A stretch of 47,491 nt of DNA from NCBI GenBank assembly GCA_030537695.1, contig JAUNVJ010000007.1, forward strand, positions 1,211 through 48,701, given 5' to 3'. The stretch comes from Tissierellia bacterium. Its GTDB lineage: Bacteria > Bacillota_A > Clostridia > Tissierellales > Peptoniphilaceae. Below, piece after piece: positions 33,930 to 43,512 of the stretch (the first letter of the stretch is position 1; each line of letters begins with the position of its first letter). The translations under genes were made by a program, and so were the position numbers. The notes under the pieces are model-generated. The model saw only the letters and a program-made list of their open reading frames with translations. It did not search any database and had not been told where the DNA came from.

Positions 33930-35783
33930 ATGGTTAAAACTAATAATCTATATCAAAACATAATTACTGGACTTTTAGTCTTGTGGTCCTTATTGCAGAT
34001 ATTATTCAATACAATTTGGACGATTGACGCCATATCACTACGTGGATTTCACGCAATGTTTCTCTTGATCTTTGCTGTGCTTTCCTATTCTTGGAAAAAA
34101 GATAAAAAAGACTCTCTACATCTTACAGATGGCATTTTTTTAATCGCTATTTTATTTGTATTTTTTTATTTTTTGACTCAATACAATGTCATTGCACAAC
34201 AGGGAGGGTTTACCGATCAAAGAGATCTATACATTGCTGCCCTTGGAATGATCCTCGTCTTCGCATTAGGCTTTAAGGTCTCTAAAAATTTATCGATTTT
34301 GGCTTTTATCTTTTTTGCCTATCTCTTTTTGGGTAAATTCATTCCCGGCGTATTGGGACATAATGGTTTTTCTTTAAAAAGAGTATTAAACCATATGTTT
34401 TGGGGATCTCAAGGAATCTTTGGAGTGGGAATCGGTGTCTCCGCCACCTATATCTTTTTATTCGTTCTCTTTGGTGCCTTTTTAAAATACAGTGGATTTT
34501 CAGAACTGATCAATGACCTTGCCCTTACCGCAGTCGGAAAAACACCGGGAGGACCTGCTAAAGTTGCTGTTATCGCTTCTGCTGTAATGGGAATGATCAA
34601 CGGATCGGCTGTAGCCAATGTGGCTACAACAGGAACCATTACCATTCCCATGATGAAAAAATCAGGATATTCATCGGAGTTTTCCGCTGCCGTGGAAGCT
34701 ACTTCTTCCACAGGGGGCCAATTTTGTCCTCCGATTATGGGAGCTGTCGGCTTTTTAATGGCGGAGTTTTTAGGAATTCCCTATCAAAAAGTGATGATTG
34801 CCGCAATTTTACCTGCTTTTCTCTATTATTTCAGTGTGATGGTCACCGTTCATTTAGAGGCTAAAAAATTGGGCCTTCAAGGAATTTCTTTGGAAAATAT
34901 GAAATCAGCGGGAATGATTTTAAAAGAGCGGGGAATTTTACTGGCCCCTTTGATCTTACTCCTCTTTATGCTGTTAAAAGGCTATACACCCATTTATGCA
35001 GCAGTAGCCGCCATTGGAGTTGCTATAATCTCTTCCTGGTTCGTTAAAGAATATCGTATGACCCCTCAACGCATTGTAGAAGCCATGTGTGAAGGTGCCT
35101 TGTCTTCCGTTGCAGTAGGTATCCCTTGCATTTTAATCGGCGTCATTATCGGCACAGTATCTTTAAGTTCTCTAGGTCTCAATTTTGGATATTTAGTGGT
35201 AGATACCGCCATCAATAAATATTTGATGGGTGCAGGATTTTTGGTCATGATTATGTCCGTTATCCTCGGAATGGGCGTACCCGGTGTTGCCGCTTATGTC
35301 ATCGTTGTCGCCGTAGCCGTTCCGATTCTAATCAAAGCCGGAGCTGAACCCATTGCCGCCCATATGTTTTGCCTCATATACGCTTGTCTTTCCAATATTA
35401 CACCACCGGTGGCAATTTCTTCCTATGTGGCTTCAGGAATTGCCGGTTCCGATATGAATAAAACGTCAATACAGGCAGTGAAAATTGGCATCGTAGGATT
35501 TGTCCTTCCCTTTTTCTTTTTAAATAATGAAGCATTACTATTGGGAACTTTACCCTTTGATATTCAAGCCTTTCGATTCATTTTAACTGCAATCTTAGGC
35601 GTTTTATCGATTTCTATCGGCTTTGAAGCTTTCTATAAAGAAAAGATACCCGTTTTCTTCCAATTGCTTTTAATTGTAGGAGGACTATTGCTTATTAATG
35701 CCAATGGTCTAACGGATATTATCGGACTTTTACCCCTGGTTTATCTTGTTGTGAAAGGAGGACTTTATGAAAAAATGGCTTAG
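33930..35783 (+). CDS. TRAP transporter fused permease (4TM/12TM, TAXI-associated)
   Basis: A 617-residue membrane protein joining the DctQ-like and DctM-like parts, as in TAXI-type TRAP transporters. The DctM-like part shows KTPGGPAKVAVIASAVMGMINGSAVANVATTG and GGQFCPPIMGAVGFLMAEFLG, and a later VPGVAAYVIVVAVAVPIL. A C-terminal region of extra helices follows. AAGGAGG (33917-33923) is six bases before the ATG at 33930. A TTG two codons upstream directly abuts the site and is unlikely. It overlaps the binding-protein gene by 17 bases. The ligand is unknown; TAXI systems have been linked to glutamate or glutamine and dicarboxylates. Confidence 0.95.
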   Translation: MVKTNNLYQNIITGLLVLWSLLQILFNTIWTIDAISLRGFHAMFLLIFAVLSYSWKKDKKDSLHLTDGIFLIAILFVFFYFLTQYNVIAQQGGFTDQRDLYIAALGMILVFALGFKVSKNLSILAFIFFAYLFLGKFIPGVLGHNGFSLKRVLNHMFWGSQGIFGVGIGVSATYIFLFVLFGAFLKYSGFSELINDLALTAVGKTPGGPAKVAVIASAVMGMINGSAVANVATTGTITIPMMKKSGYSSEFSAAVEATSSTGGQFCPPIMGAVGFLMAEFLGIPYQKVMIAAILPAFLYYFSVMVTVHLEAKKLGLQGISLENMKSAGMILKERGILLAPLILLLFMLLKGYTPIYAAVAAIGVAIISSWFVKEYRMTPQRIVEAMCEGALSSVAVGIPCILIGVIIGTVSLSSLGLNFGYLVVDTAINKYLMGAGFLVMIMSVILGMGVPGVAAYVIVVAVAVPILIKAGAEPIAAHMFCLIYACLSNITPPVAISSYVASGIAGSDMNKTSIQAVKIGIVGFVLPFFFLNNEALLLGTLPFDIQAFRFILTAILGVLSISIGFEAFYKEKIPVFFQLLLIVGGLLLINANGLTDIIGLLPLVYLVVKGGLYEKMA

Positions 35784-36720
35784 TGTTCTCATCTTTTTAT
35801 TGTTAACGACCGGTTGCAAAACGTCAGTGGGTAAGATCCCTGTGGATATACCGACAGCCGGTACCACCGGTGCTCTTTATCCACTGGGAGCTTCTTTAGC
35901 CTATGTTTGGAATCGAGAAATTGACGAGATCAAAGCTAGTTCTCAATCTTCCAATGGGGGGATTGAAAATTTGAATTTAATATATGAAGGAGAAGCCGAT
36001 GTCAGTTTAGGTGTCACTTCCATTGTCTATCAAGCCTTTAACGGAACGGATAAATTTGAAGGACGTCAAAATCAAAAACTTCGGATCATCACCGGTCTAT
36101 ATTATAATCCCAATCAAATTGTGGTAAGTAATAAATCAAAGATACAAAGTTTACAAGAATTAAAGGGTCATTCCTTTGCCCCTGGATCTCCCGGTTCCAC
36201 CACAGAAGATGAAACAAAAATTCATTTTGATGCTTTCGGTATGGATTATCCTCAAGATATTGATGCCGTCTATATTGGACCTAGTGAAGCTTCAGATTTG
36301 ATCCGAAATCGCAGTTTAGACGGATTATGGGTCATGGCAGGTGTACCGACAGCTTCTGTCAATGAGTTGATTACAACAGCCGACTGTCATTTACTTCCCA
36401 TTTCCAAAGAAGAAGTAGATATCTTAAAGGAAAAATATCCTTGGTACGCTTCCTATACGATCCCTGCCGATACCTATAAGAATCAGAGTGAAGATATTGA
36501 AACCTCGGCGATCAAAATGGTTCTTTACACAACCACGGATATGGATGAAGAGGTAGTCTATCAATTGACCAAAACTTTTTGGGAAAATATTGAAGAGTTA
36601 AAATCCACCAATAAATCCCTATCTTCTGTAACCATCGAAGATGCTGTTACAGATATTTCAAATCTCCCCCTCCATAAAGGCTCGGAAAAATATTACCGTG
36701 AAATTGGATTGATTCCATAA
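35767..36720 (+). CDS. TAXI family TRAP transporter solute-binding lipoprotein
   Basis: A 317-residue binding protein of the TAXI family. A lipoprotein signal peptide ends TTGC (cysteine at residue 17). The mature chain begins with the family's IPTAGTTGALYPLGASLAYVW, followed by SNGGIENLNLI, EADVSLGVTS, GSPGSTTEDETKIHFDAFG and a late MVLYTTTDMDEEVVYQLTKTFWEN. GAAAGGAGG lies within the end of the permease gene, so synthesis is coupled. A terminator follows directly. Confidence 0.95.
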   Translation: MKKWLSVLIFLLLTTGCKTSVGKIPVDIPTAGTTGALYPLGASLAYVWNREIDEIKASSQSSNGGIENLNLIYEGEADVSLGVTSIVYQAFNGTDKFEGRQNQKLRIITGLYYNPNQIVVSNKSKIQSLQELKGHSFAPGSPGSTTEDETKIHFDAFGMDYPQDIDAVYIGPSEASDLIRNRSLDGLWVMAGVPTASVNELITTADCHLLPISKEEVDILKEKYPWYASYTIPADTYKNQSEDIETSAIKMVLYTTTDMDEEVVYQLTKTFWENIEELKSTNKSLSSVTIEDAVTDISNLPLHKGSEKYYREIGLIP

Positions 36721-36755
36721 AAAAAGCCCATGTACAAATTGTACATGGACTTTTT
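36721..36755. terminator. bidirectional terminator between convergent TAXI and NhaC genes
   Basis: GTCCATGTACAATTTGTACATGG-type stem (arms CCATGTACAA and TTGTACATGG) flanked by A and T runs. Confidence 0.9.
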
Positions 36756-36759
36756 ATTT

Positions 36760-38262
36760 CTAAGCTTCTCCATATTTGTTAATGGTAATTTTTTGTGCAA
36801 TCTTAATGATGATAAAAAGTGCCACAATTCCTATCGGAAGTCCGTAAATCGGTTTATCTAAAGCCGATCCTACTAAAAATCCGATAATTGCTGCAAGACC
36901 AGAAGTGAAGGCATAGGGCAATTGAGATGATACATGGGCAATATGGTCACAACCGGCACCTGCTGAAGACAATATCGTAGTGTCCGATATCGGAGAGCAG
37001 TGATCTCCAAATACAGATCCAGAGAATATAGCTGCCAATACGATGGATAAATAATGCATATGATCCGTCTTCATTAGGATCGGTACCAAAATAGGAACTA
37101 AAATTCCAAAAGTTCCCCAAGCCGTTCCTGTTGAAAAGGCCAAAAAGCCTGCAACGATAAAGATAATTGTGGGGAAAATCCACATTGGCATCGCTGAACC
37201 AGAAAGTTGATCTCCAATAAATCCACCGGTGTTTAAATAGTCAGCACTGGTAATTCCACCAATGGTCCAAGCTAAAGTCAAGATAACGATGGCTGCTATC
37301 ATGGACTTAATTCCCTCAACAATTCCACTCATAAAGTCATTAAAGGAAAGTAGTTTTCGTGGAATGTACATAATAAAGGCCACGACTAGTGCTGCAACAG
37401 AACCGAGAACTAATGAGAGGTTGACATCGGCATCACCAAAAGCTGTGGCTGCACCAATCCCTTCTCCACTAAAGAATCCACCTGTGCGAAGCATCATCAA
37501 AACGGTAATTCCAATTAAAATGACAATGGGAAGAATTAGGTCAATGACCTTTCCGTCTTTGGAATGTTTATATCCAACATTTTCATTGGATTCCGATTTT
37601 GAAGTATCATTTCTCTCAAACTTTTCCATAATTCCAATTTCCGTTTTTGCAAATGAAAAATATAAAATAGAGATGATCGTTAAAAGTGCATAAAAGTTAA
37701 GAGGTATGGTACTTAAAAAGACATTCATGGGATTTTCCACACCGGAATCTCCGATAATTGCCACGACGGAAGCAGCCCAACTGGAGACAGGGGCCAATAT
37801 ACAAATCGGCGCTGCAGAAGAGTCGATAATATGAGCCAATTTAGCCCTTGATATACCGTTCTCATCGGTAATCGGCTTCATAACAGCACCCACTGTTAAA
37901 CAGTTAAAATAGTCATCGATAAAGATCAACATTCCCAAAATTGCAGAGGCAAATTTAGCCGATTTTTTATTACTGATTCGACTGCCCGCCCATTTTCCAT
38001 AGGCAAAGGAACCTCCAGCCATATTAATGACCATAACCAGGGAACCCAATAGGGCTAAAAACATAATCATAAGTGCATTATCCCCTAATTTTGTCCCCAT
38101 TAAAGAAAAAATCTCTTCAAATGTTTGTATTATATTTCCACCGGTAAAAATCAATCCTCCGGCAATAATTCCCAGGAGGAGTGAAGTGATCACTTCTTTC
38201 GTAATCAGTGCCAAAACGATGGCAACAATCGGTGGCAATATAGATAACCATCCATAATCCAT
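36760..38262 (-). CDS. NhaC-type Na+/H+ antiporter family protein
   Basis: A 500-residue membrane protein with about eleven or twelve helices. It matches the NhaC/YuiF family: ALITKEVITSLLLGIIAGGL at the start, MLIFIDDYFNCLTVGAVMKPITD with charged residues inside the membrane, DSSAAPICILAPVSSWAASVV and the late SGSVFGDHCSPISDTTILSSAGAGCDHIAHVSSQLPYA. AAAAGGAG precedes the ATG at 38262. Members exchange sodium and protons or carry small organic acids and amino acids together with cations. Sequence alone does not choose between these. It stands alone in the opposite direction to the TRAP operon. Confidence 0.92.
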   Translation of the reverse strand: MDYGWLSILPPIVAIVLALITKEVITSLLLGIIAGGLIFTGGNIIQTFEEIFSLMGTKLGDNALMIMFLALLGSLVMVINMAGGSFAYGKWAGSRISNKKSAKFASAILGMLIFIDDYFNCLTVGAVMKPITDENGISRAKLAHIIDSSAAPICILAPVSSWAASVVAIIGDSGVENPMNVFLSTIPLNFYALLTIISILYFSFAKTEIGIMEKFERNDTSKSESNENVGYKHSKDGKVIDLILPIVILIGITVLMMLRTGGFFSGEGIGAATAFGDADVNLSLVLGSVAALVVAFIMYIPRKLLSFNDFMSGIVEGIKSMIAAIVILTLAWTIGGITSADYLNTGGFIGDQLSGSAMPMWIFPTIIFIVAGFLAFSTGTAWGTFGILVPILVPILMKTDHMHYLSIVLAAIFSGSVFGDHCSPISDTTILSSAGAGCDHIAHVSSQLPYAFTSGLAAIIGFLVGSALDKPIYGLPIGIVALFIIIKIAQKITINKYGEA

Positions 38263-38480
38263 AAAATACTCCTTTTTTAAAATTTAATACTATTGTATGA
38301 GAAAATTTGAAAATTTTCAACTATTTCTCCTACACCATCATAATACTTTTGATTTTACACATTAAAATGTAAAACTATATTTTATTATTATAACATTTTC
38401 TCATGAATAATTCATGTAAAAACAAGGGAAAACAAAAGTTTTTCGTCTTGTGAAAAACATTTTCTTATCATTTTACCGTA

Positions 38481-38519
38481 TGAAAAGATCCAATCATTAT
38501 GGATTGGATCTCTTTTTTC
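38481..38519 (-). terminator. terminator after the hypothetical gene at 38518
   Basis: GATCCAATC, four-to-five-base loop, GATTGGATC with A run on one side and TTTT on the other. On the minus strand it begins at the stop of the hypothetical gene. Confidence 0.8.
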
Positions 38520-38943
38520 ATTCCATCTGTTTTAATTGAGCTAAGGTATTTTCCAGTTGAGCTATGGTATCGTCTATTTTCTCCAGATTCTTTACAGTTT
38601 TCGATTGAATAAAAAGATCATAGAAAGGATTGTCAAAAAAATAATCAAAAAAAGCACCTTGACCTTTTAATTTGATCTTATGATCTTGATGATTCGTCAA
38701 GTTTTGGACGCTTCGATCAAATGTTTTTAATTCTCGTGAGATTGTCTTCGCCAGTCTTTTTGCCTTTCGAATTTTTCTCCTTTTAAAATAGGTTACCAGT
38801 TTTTTCCCCTTTAGAATATCCCAATAACCCCATCGGCGAGCCGATACCAGATACCTTCTTAACTCTTTGAGATGCTTTAAAGCTTGTTCGCCCCATTGAA
38901 TAGTTTCAGAAGATGTCATCGGTTTTTTTTGAAATATATTCAC
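38518..38943 (-). CDS. conserved hypothetical protein, helical and basic
   Basis: A 141-residue soluble protein beginning with GTG at 38943 behind GGGGTGA. It is mostly helical: an N-terminal ALKHLKELRRYLVSARRWGYWDIL stretch, a lysine/arginine-rich centre (KRRKIRKAKRLAKTISREL) and a C-terminal coiled-coil-like segment (LEKIDDTIAQLENTLAQLKQ). The SARxWGxWD pattern recurs in Firmicute proteins of unknown function, so I regard it as a conserved gene. No membrane segment or catalytic motif is seen. It is monocistronic. Confidence 0.75.
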   Translation of the reverse strand: MNIFQKKPMTSSETIQWGEQALKHLKELRRYLVSARRWGYWDILKGKKLVTYFKRRKIRKAKRLAKTISRELKTFDRSVQNLTNHQDHKIKLKGQGAFFDYFFDNPFYDLFIQSKTVKNLEKIDDTIAQLENTLAQLKQME

Positions 38944-39169
38944 CGTATCACCCCATTCTTTCTTATTGATACCCTAAGGATTCCAAAATCATCGTCAGAT
39001 TTTTAGACATTTGGTAGGAATATCCTTTTAAGCTTTAGCTTCTCCATCGCTTCAGATACTAAGATCATTCTGACATTCAAAGTTTAACAGGTCAAAACTT
39101 GCTCCATTCCAAGATATGTATTAGACTTAAAATAGGCATATTATCATTATTTATAAAGGAGGAACATCT

Positions 39170-40510
39170 TTGGGGAAAGTCTATGATTTAATTCATGGCG
39201 ATTTAAAAGAAGTTTTTTTCAAATATTTGATTCCCAGCATCGGCGGCATGTTAGGCACATCTCTTTATGTGCTAGGGGATACAATGATTGTGGGTCGAGG
39301 TCTTGGAGCAGAGGGATTGGCCGCTTTAAATTTATCCATTCCCCTTCTCAATGTATTTAATGGATTGGGTTTGCTTTTCGGTATCGGTGGCTCCACCGCC
39401 CTTTCTGTGGATCGTGGTCGAGGAAATCGACAAACAGGTAATCAGATTTTTACCAAATCCATGATTCTTTCGGCCAGTATCGGTATTCTTCTCACCTTGG
39501 TTCGGATTTTCTTTCTCGATGAACTATGTTATTTTTTAGGAGCAAAGGGTTCTATTTTTCTCATGAGTCGAGATTATTTAGGTATGCTCATGTCTTTTAG
39601 TATCTTTTTTCTATGTAATACTACGCTGATGATTTTTGTACGAAATGACGGATCTCCTAAAGTAGCTATGGCATCCATGTTGGTAGGATCCATTACCAAT
39701 GTCTTCTTAGACTATCTTTTTATTATGAAATTCCAATGGGGTATGAAGGGAGGAGCTTTTGCAACCGGTCTGTCGCCGGTGATCGGGCTTTTAATATTAA
39801 GTGGTCATTTTATCTTTGGAAAAAATTCCATTTATCTGGAAAAGCTGCAAGGTTCTTTCGGACAATTGAAACGCTTGATCTCAAATGGAGTTCCCAGTTT
39901 TATTGTGGAGTGTTCTGCCGGTCTGGTCATCTTTTCGTTTAATCAAAGTCTATTGTCCATTGCAGGAGAACAAGGTGTTGCTGCTTACAGTATCATCGCC
40001 AATTTGTCCTTAATTGCCACGGCAATTTTTACGGGAGTCGGTCAGGGAATCCAACCCATCGTCTCCGTCAATTATGGAGCGGAAAATTCAAAACGATTTT
40101 TAAAAACTGTCTCTATGGGAATATTTACCGCCTTAGGATTGGGAATGGTCTTTTATCTCAGTGGACTATTCTTCCCCGAACAGTTAATTGGAATCTTTTT
40201 AAAGAATAATCCTGCCATCCTTGAGATGACTAAGGAAGGAATACGAATTTATTTTTTATCTTTTCTCTTTATGGGAATCAACATTGTATTAACATCTTAT
40301 ATTCAATCCAAGGAAGAGACCAAGGCATCTTTTATAATCTCTCTTTTGAGAGGATTGGTATTAGTGCTTCTTCTCCTTAAAATCCTTCCCAAGTTTATGG
40401 GAATACGAGGAGTTTGGTGGACCTTGCCCATAACTGAATTGCTTACCTTGTTTTTATCAATTTTTCTCTTTTCTAAAATTAAAAGAGTTTGGACTTATAT
40501 AAGAGTTTAA
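39170..40510 (+). CDS. MATE family efflux transporter
   Basis: A 446-residue twelve-helix protein of the MATE family, sodium- or proton-driven exporters of drugs and other cations. The family pattern appears in both halves: LIPSIGGMLGTSLYVLGDTMIVGRGLGAEGLAALNL near the start, GSITNVFLDYLFIMKFQWGMKGGAFATGL in the middle and GVGQGIQPIVSVNYGAENSKR in the second half. The start is TTG at 39170, seven bases after AAAGGAGG. No regulator gene is adjacent. Confidence 0.94.
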   Translation: MGKVYDLIHGDLKEVFFKYLIPSIGGMLGTSLYVLGDTMIVGRGLGAEGLAALNLSIPLLNVFNGLGLLFGIGGSTALSVDRGRGNRQTGNQIFTKSMILSASIGILLTLVRIFFLDELCYFLGAKGSIFLMSRDYLGMLMSFSIFFLCNTTLMIFVRNDGSPKVAMASMLVGSITNVFLDYLFIMKFQWGMKGGAFATGLSPVIGLLILSGHFIFGKNSIYLEKLQGSFGQLKRLISNGVPSFIVECSAGLVIFSFNQSLLSIAGEQGVAAYSIIANLSLIATAIFTGVGQGIQPIVSVNYGAENSKRFLKTVSMGIFTALGLGMVFYLSGLFFPEQLIGIFLKNNPAILEMTKEGIRIYFLSFLFMGINIVLTSYIQSKEETKASFIISLLRGLVLVLLLLKILPKFMGIRGVWWTLPITELLTLFLSIFLFSKIKRVWTYIRV

Positions 40511-40545
40511 AAAAGACCATGGATATCCATGGTTTTTTTTATTTT
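40511..40545 (+). terminator. rho-independent terminator after the MATE gene
   Basis: AAAAAGACCATGGATATCCATGGTTTTTTTT: arms ACCATGGAT/ATCCATGGT followed by eight T. Confidence 0.9.
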
Positions 40546-40678
40546 TATTTGAAAGATCTTTTTTGAAAAAGTAAGGATCTTATAATTCCATTCTCAAATC
40601 CACCTCTTCCCATTTCTTTCACCTTAACAATATGTAATTACATATTACTAAGATAAAAGAATTTTTTCCTTTTCTTTA

Positions 40679-41653
40679 TTAATTCAATGGTAATGGTTGA
40701 AATTCTTTCGGGAAACCATGGACCTTTAGATTCTGATCTTCTAAATCTTCATCGTCAAAACTCCATCGATATATTTGAGGATTTTCATATGTCTTAAACA
40801 GATAGATTCCTTTCGTAGCATTGATGCAAACGGTATAAGTGGTAATATCCCATTTTCCTTCCGGAGTTTTCACACTGCCCCGAAGCATTTTTACCGAATC
40901 TAAAATATGAAAGATTTCCTGCTCCTTAATCTTTTTAGGATTCAAGGCTTCCATTCTCGTTTTATAAAATGCCGATCGAACGAATCGAGACATCGGTGAA
41001 GCATCTCCCGGCAAACCTACCCCACCTAAACCTTGACCATAGGGCGTTGATTTGATATCACTTTGGAACAAAAACGAGGGATTTTCCACTTGAAGATTGC
41101 CATAATTTTGGAGATTAATCATTTGCTGGGGAAAGGGAGGATTATTGGTAAGGACTCCTATGGGATTTTGATAGATCTTCAGTCCTTCCCTTTCTGGTTC
41201 CAAAACGATGCAATCTTCCTCATCCATTAAGATAAAGTGAAGAGGTGCCAAGGGAACTTCTTCTTTGAAGTTTTCATCTACAAGATGGAATCGGTCAATC
41301 ACCTCCATCACATCAGCTACAGTTTCAAATTTGGTTAAAATATAGGGAATCAATTCAAAAGGTGTAAGATTGATCTTTCCTTTCCTTTTGGGATGATAGG
41401 CAGCATTGCCCGGAAAATTTAAACTTGCCATAACCAAACCTTTCTCATTGACAGCTTCCGCGTAGAGAGGATAATTATCCATTACCGTGGCCATTCCCAT
41501 AATAGCAAAACTCTCTTTGTTCTTTCCTTCTTCCCGCCATTGCCAGGGGTAATTTCTCGGCGTCACCACCAGATTTTCGCCAAAGGAATATTCAATATCC
41601 ATGTTTCTTCCCACCAATAGATCTTTGCCTTTTACTCGGACACAAGTACACAT
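40679..41653 (-). CDS. linear amide C-N hydrolase, choloylglycine hydrolase family (Ntn hydrolase)
   Basis: A 324-residue enzyme of the family that includes bile salt hydrolases and penicillin V acylases. After removal of Met1 the nucleophile is Cys2 (MCTCVRV). The active-site pattern continues with R16 and D19 (GRNMD), N-containing LNFPGNAAY and a late R228 in SRFVRSAF. There is no signal peptide, so it is intracellular. GGAAAGGTGA precedes the ATG at 41653. Bile salt hydrolase, penicillin acylase and N-acyl-amine acylase activities cannot be told apart here by motif reading. It is monocistronic. Confidence 0.92.
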   Translation of the reverse strand: MCTCVRVKGKDLLVGRNMDIEYSFGENLVVTPRNYPWQWREEGKNKESFAIMGMATVMDNYPLYAEAVNEKGLVMASLNFPGNAAYHPKRKGKINLTPFELIPYILTKFETVADVMEVIDRFHLVDENFKEEVPLAPLHFILMDEEDCIVLEPEREGLKIYQNPIGVLTNNPPFPQQMINLQNYGNLQVENPSFLFQSDIKSTPYGQGLGGVGLPGDASPMSRFVRSAFYKTRMEALNPKKIKEQEIFHILDSVKMLRGSVKTPEGKWDITTYTVCINATKGIYLFKTYENPQIYRWSFDDEDLEDQNLKVHGFPKEFQPLPLN

Positions 41654-41959
41654 AAAATCACCTTTCCAACCTTTTTCTATATTGAAGTTAAACTCTCAAC
41701 AATTTTATAAATATAAAATCAACTACTATACATTTCATTATATCCAATGCCAATGTAAAATAGAATCGCATTCTATTTTAAGACCAAGGATAGAGAGAAA
41801 AGATCAGTACATCCTCATACCAAATGATCATTGGATTGACAATAATATTCTTCCATTTTCTTTCATAGATTATCTCATCGATAAGGAATTATCGTTGAAA
41901 TAATGTTATAATAGATTAAGCTATAATTGTCATGTTATATTATGATTGGAGGTAGTCAA
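41654..41959. other. intergenic region with a short inverted repeat
   Basis: Divergent promoter space between the amide hydrolase and the secreted hydrolase. A hairpin AAAATAGAAT-CGC-ATTCTATTTT lies at 41757-41779, and could be a leader hairpin or operator. No gene was recognised. Confidence 0.4.
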
Positions 41960-43315
41960 TTGAAAAAATTTTTTGTACTTATGATAGGACTTTTCCTATT
42001 GCATGCTCCCCCTATCCATGGAAAGGAAGCCATTCACCAACAGCATCAAATTCGTTTGGATCAAGAGGAAGTGATGATTTCTTCCTATAATATCGATGGA
42101 TATAATTATTTCAAACTAAGGGATATTGCAAAGTCCATGGCCGATTCTTATTCACCTTTTCAAGTAAGTTTTGATTCATCAACTAAGACTGTACTCCTTG
42201 AAAAGGGAATTTCCTATACCGGCTCTATGGAATCGAATCCTTCGATGGATAAGAAAAGTCACGCAGAAATAAGTGGTCAACAAGTAAAGATCGATGGACA
42301 GAATGTAAATATTGAGGCCTATATCATCCATGGAAATAACTATTTTAAATTGAGAGATTTGGGAAATGCCCTAGGCTTTTATGTCGGTTATAATCCTGAC
42401 AATCAGCAGATCATTATCGAAAGTACTCGACTGCCGGAGCGAGAGCTGCCAGTAATAAAAAAACCGGTATTCAATGGTCACAATCAAAGAGTTGATTTAG
42501 ATGAAGGTTTTTATGTCTTTAACTCTTCTACCGGCGCTGATATCAATTTGCCAAAAGGAATCCTTCTTACCTTTAAAAATGATATTATTCAATCGGCTAA
42601 AGTTGTAGAAGGAAAAGTGCGAATTCCCAAAGAAGGATTTTGTTTTTTCGAACGGACGGATCAAGGTGACGAATTTAAAAAGGATTATATCCTCAATGCA
42701 CCGGTAGGAGTCCTTCTCACCTTGCCTATTTCCTTGGAAGGAATTGACTCTTCCATTCGCCCATCTCAAGTTGTAGCTTTTTCATTTATGGGAAATAAGA
42801 ATTCCTATACGGAATACATCTTTGACATAGATGCTCTTTTCGAACTTTTGGAAAATGAAAACCTATCCATCTATCAAGGAAATAGTGACTTAATTTTTAA
42901 GGAGATTCAAAAAGGAAATCGAATTGGCAATCTCTATTGGGCCATTGCTGAATTTAAAGATTTTGCACAGCAAAAAGAAGCTATGATTGCCTATGCCATC
43001 AATGCATTGGGAACTCCTTATTCCACCTATGATTGTTCTGGACTAGTCTCTTCTTCTATGGCAGCCGCCGGATTATTAAGAGATGCCTATCTCTACACAT
43101 GGACCATCGATTATTCTCCTAATTTCGACATCGTACCTATGAGCCAGTTAAAACGGGGTGATATCTTGAGTAAAGCCGGCGAAAACGGTCATATGATGCT
43201 CTATCTTGGAAATGGAAAAGTGATAGAATCTCAGCCTCGTGAAGGTGTAGTCATTAAAAATGTTCGAAAACAAGGCTATACCGTCTATCGAATCAAAAGT
43301 ATTAGTCCATATTAA
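41960..43315 (+). CDS. secreted NlpC/P60 hydrolase with copper-amine-oxidase-type N-terminal domains
   Basis: A 451-residue exported cell-wall protein. A signal peptide covers residues 1 to about 23 (cleavage near HGKEA). Two copies of the amine-oxidase-like N-domain follow (DGYNYFKLRDIAKSM and HGNNYFKLRDLGNALGF), a substrate- or wall-binding module common in Firmicutes. Then comes a beta-rich middle part, and at the C-terminus an NlpC/P60 endopeptidase with Cys359 in YDCSG and His411 in NGHMML, the pair that cleaves peptidoglycan stem peptides. The start is TTG at 41960, seven bases after GGAGG. Upstream in-frame ATG codons would lengthen and spoil the signal peptide. Confidence 0.92.
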   Translation: MKKFFVLMIGLFLLHAPPIHGKEAIHQQHQIRLDQEEVMISSYNIDGYNYFKLRDIAKSMADSYSPFQVSFDSSTKTVLLEKGISYTGSMESNPSMDKKSHAEISGQQVKIDGQNVNIEAYIIHGNNYFKLRDLGNALGFYVGYNPDNQQIIIESTRLPERELPVIKKPVFNGHNQRVDLDEGFYVFNSSTGADINLPKGILLTFKNDIIQSAKVVEGKVRIPKEGFCFFERTDQGDEFKKDYILNAPVGVLLTLPISLEGIDSSIRPSQVVAFSFMGNKNSYTEYIFDIDALFELLENENLSIYQGNSDLIFKEIQKGNRIGNLYWAIAEFKDFAQQKEAMIAYAINALGTPYSTYDCSGLVSSSMAAAGLLRDAYLYTWTIDYSPNFDIVPMSQLKRGDILSKAGENGHMMLYLGNGKVIESQPREGVVIKNVRKQGYTVYRIKSISPY

Positions 43316-43349
43316 AGGAATCATCCTATAATTTAAAATCTTCTCAATC

Positions 43350-43383
43350 AAAAAGAGCGATTCGTCAAATCGCTCTTTTTTTA
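43350..43383 (+). terminator. rho-independent terminator after the NlpC/P60 gene
   Basis: AAAAAGAGCGATT, loop CGTCA, AATCGCTCTTTTTTT. Confidence 0.92.
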
Positions 43384-43512
43384 ATCCTAATAAAATCGAC
43401 TCATCACGACATTTAATATCGAAATGAATGGCCTTATCATGGCAACGAGATCTATTTTTCGATCATGTAAAAGGAAATTACATCTTTCTAATTTTATTAA
43501 TCTTTTCAATGA

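Noticed and set aside
37262..38257. Plus-strand frames of 143 and 76 residues within the NhaC gene
   Set aside because: Antisense to a clear antiporter. Their composition mirrors the reverse strand of membrane segments, and no start sites are seen.
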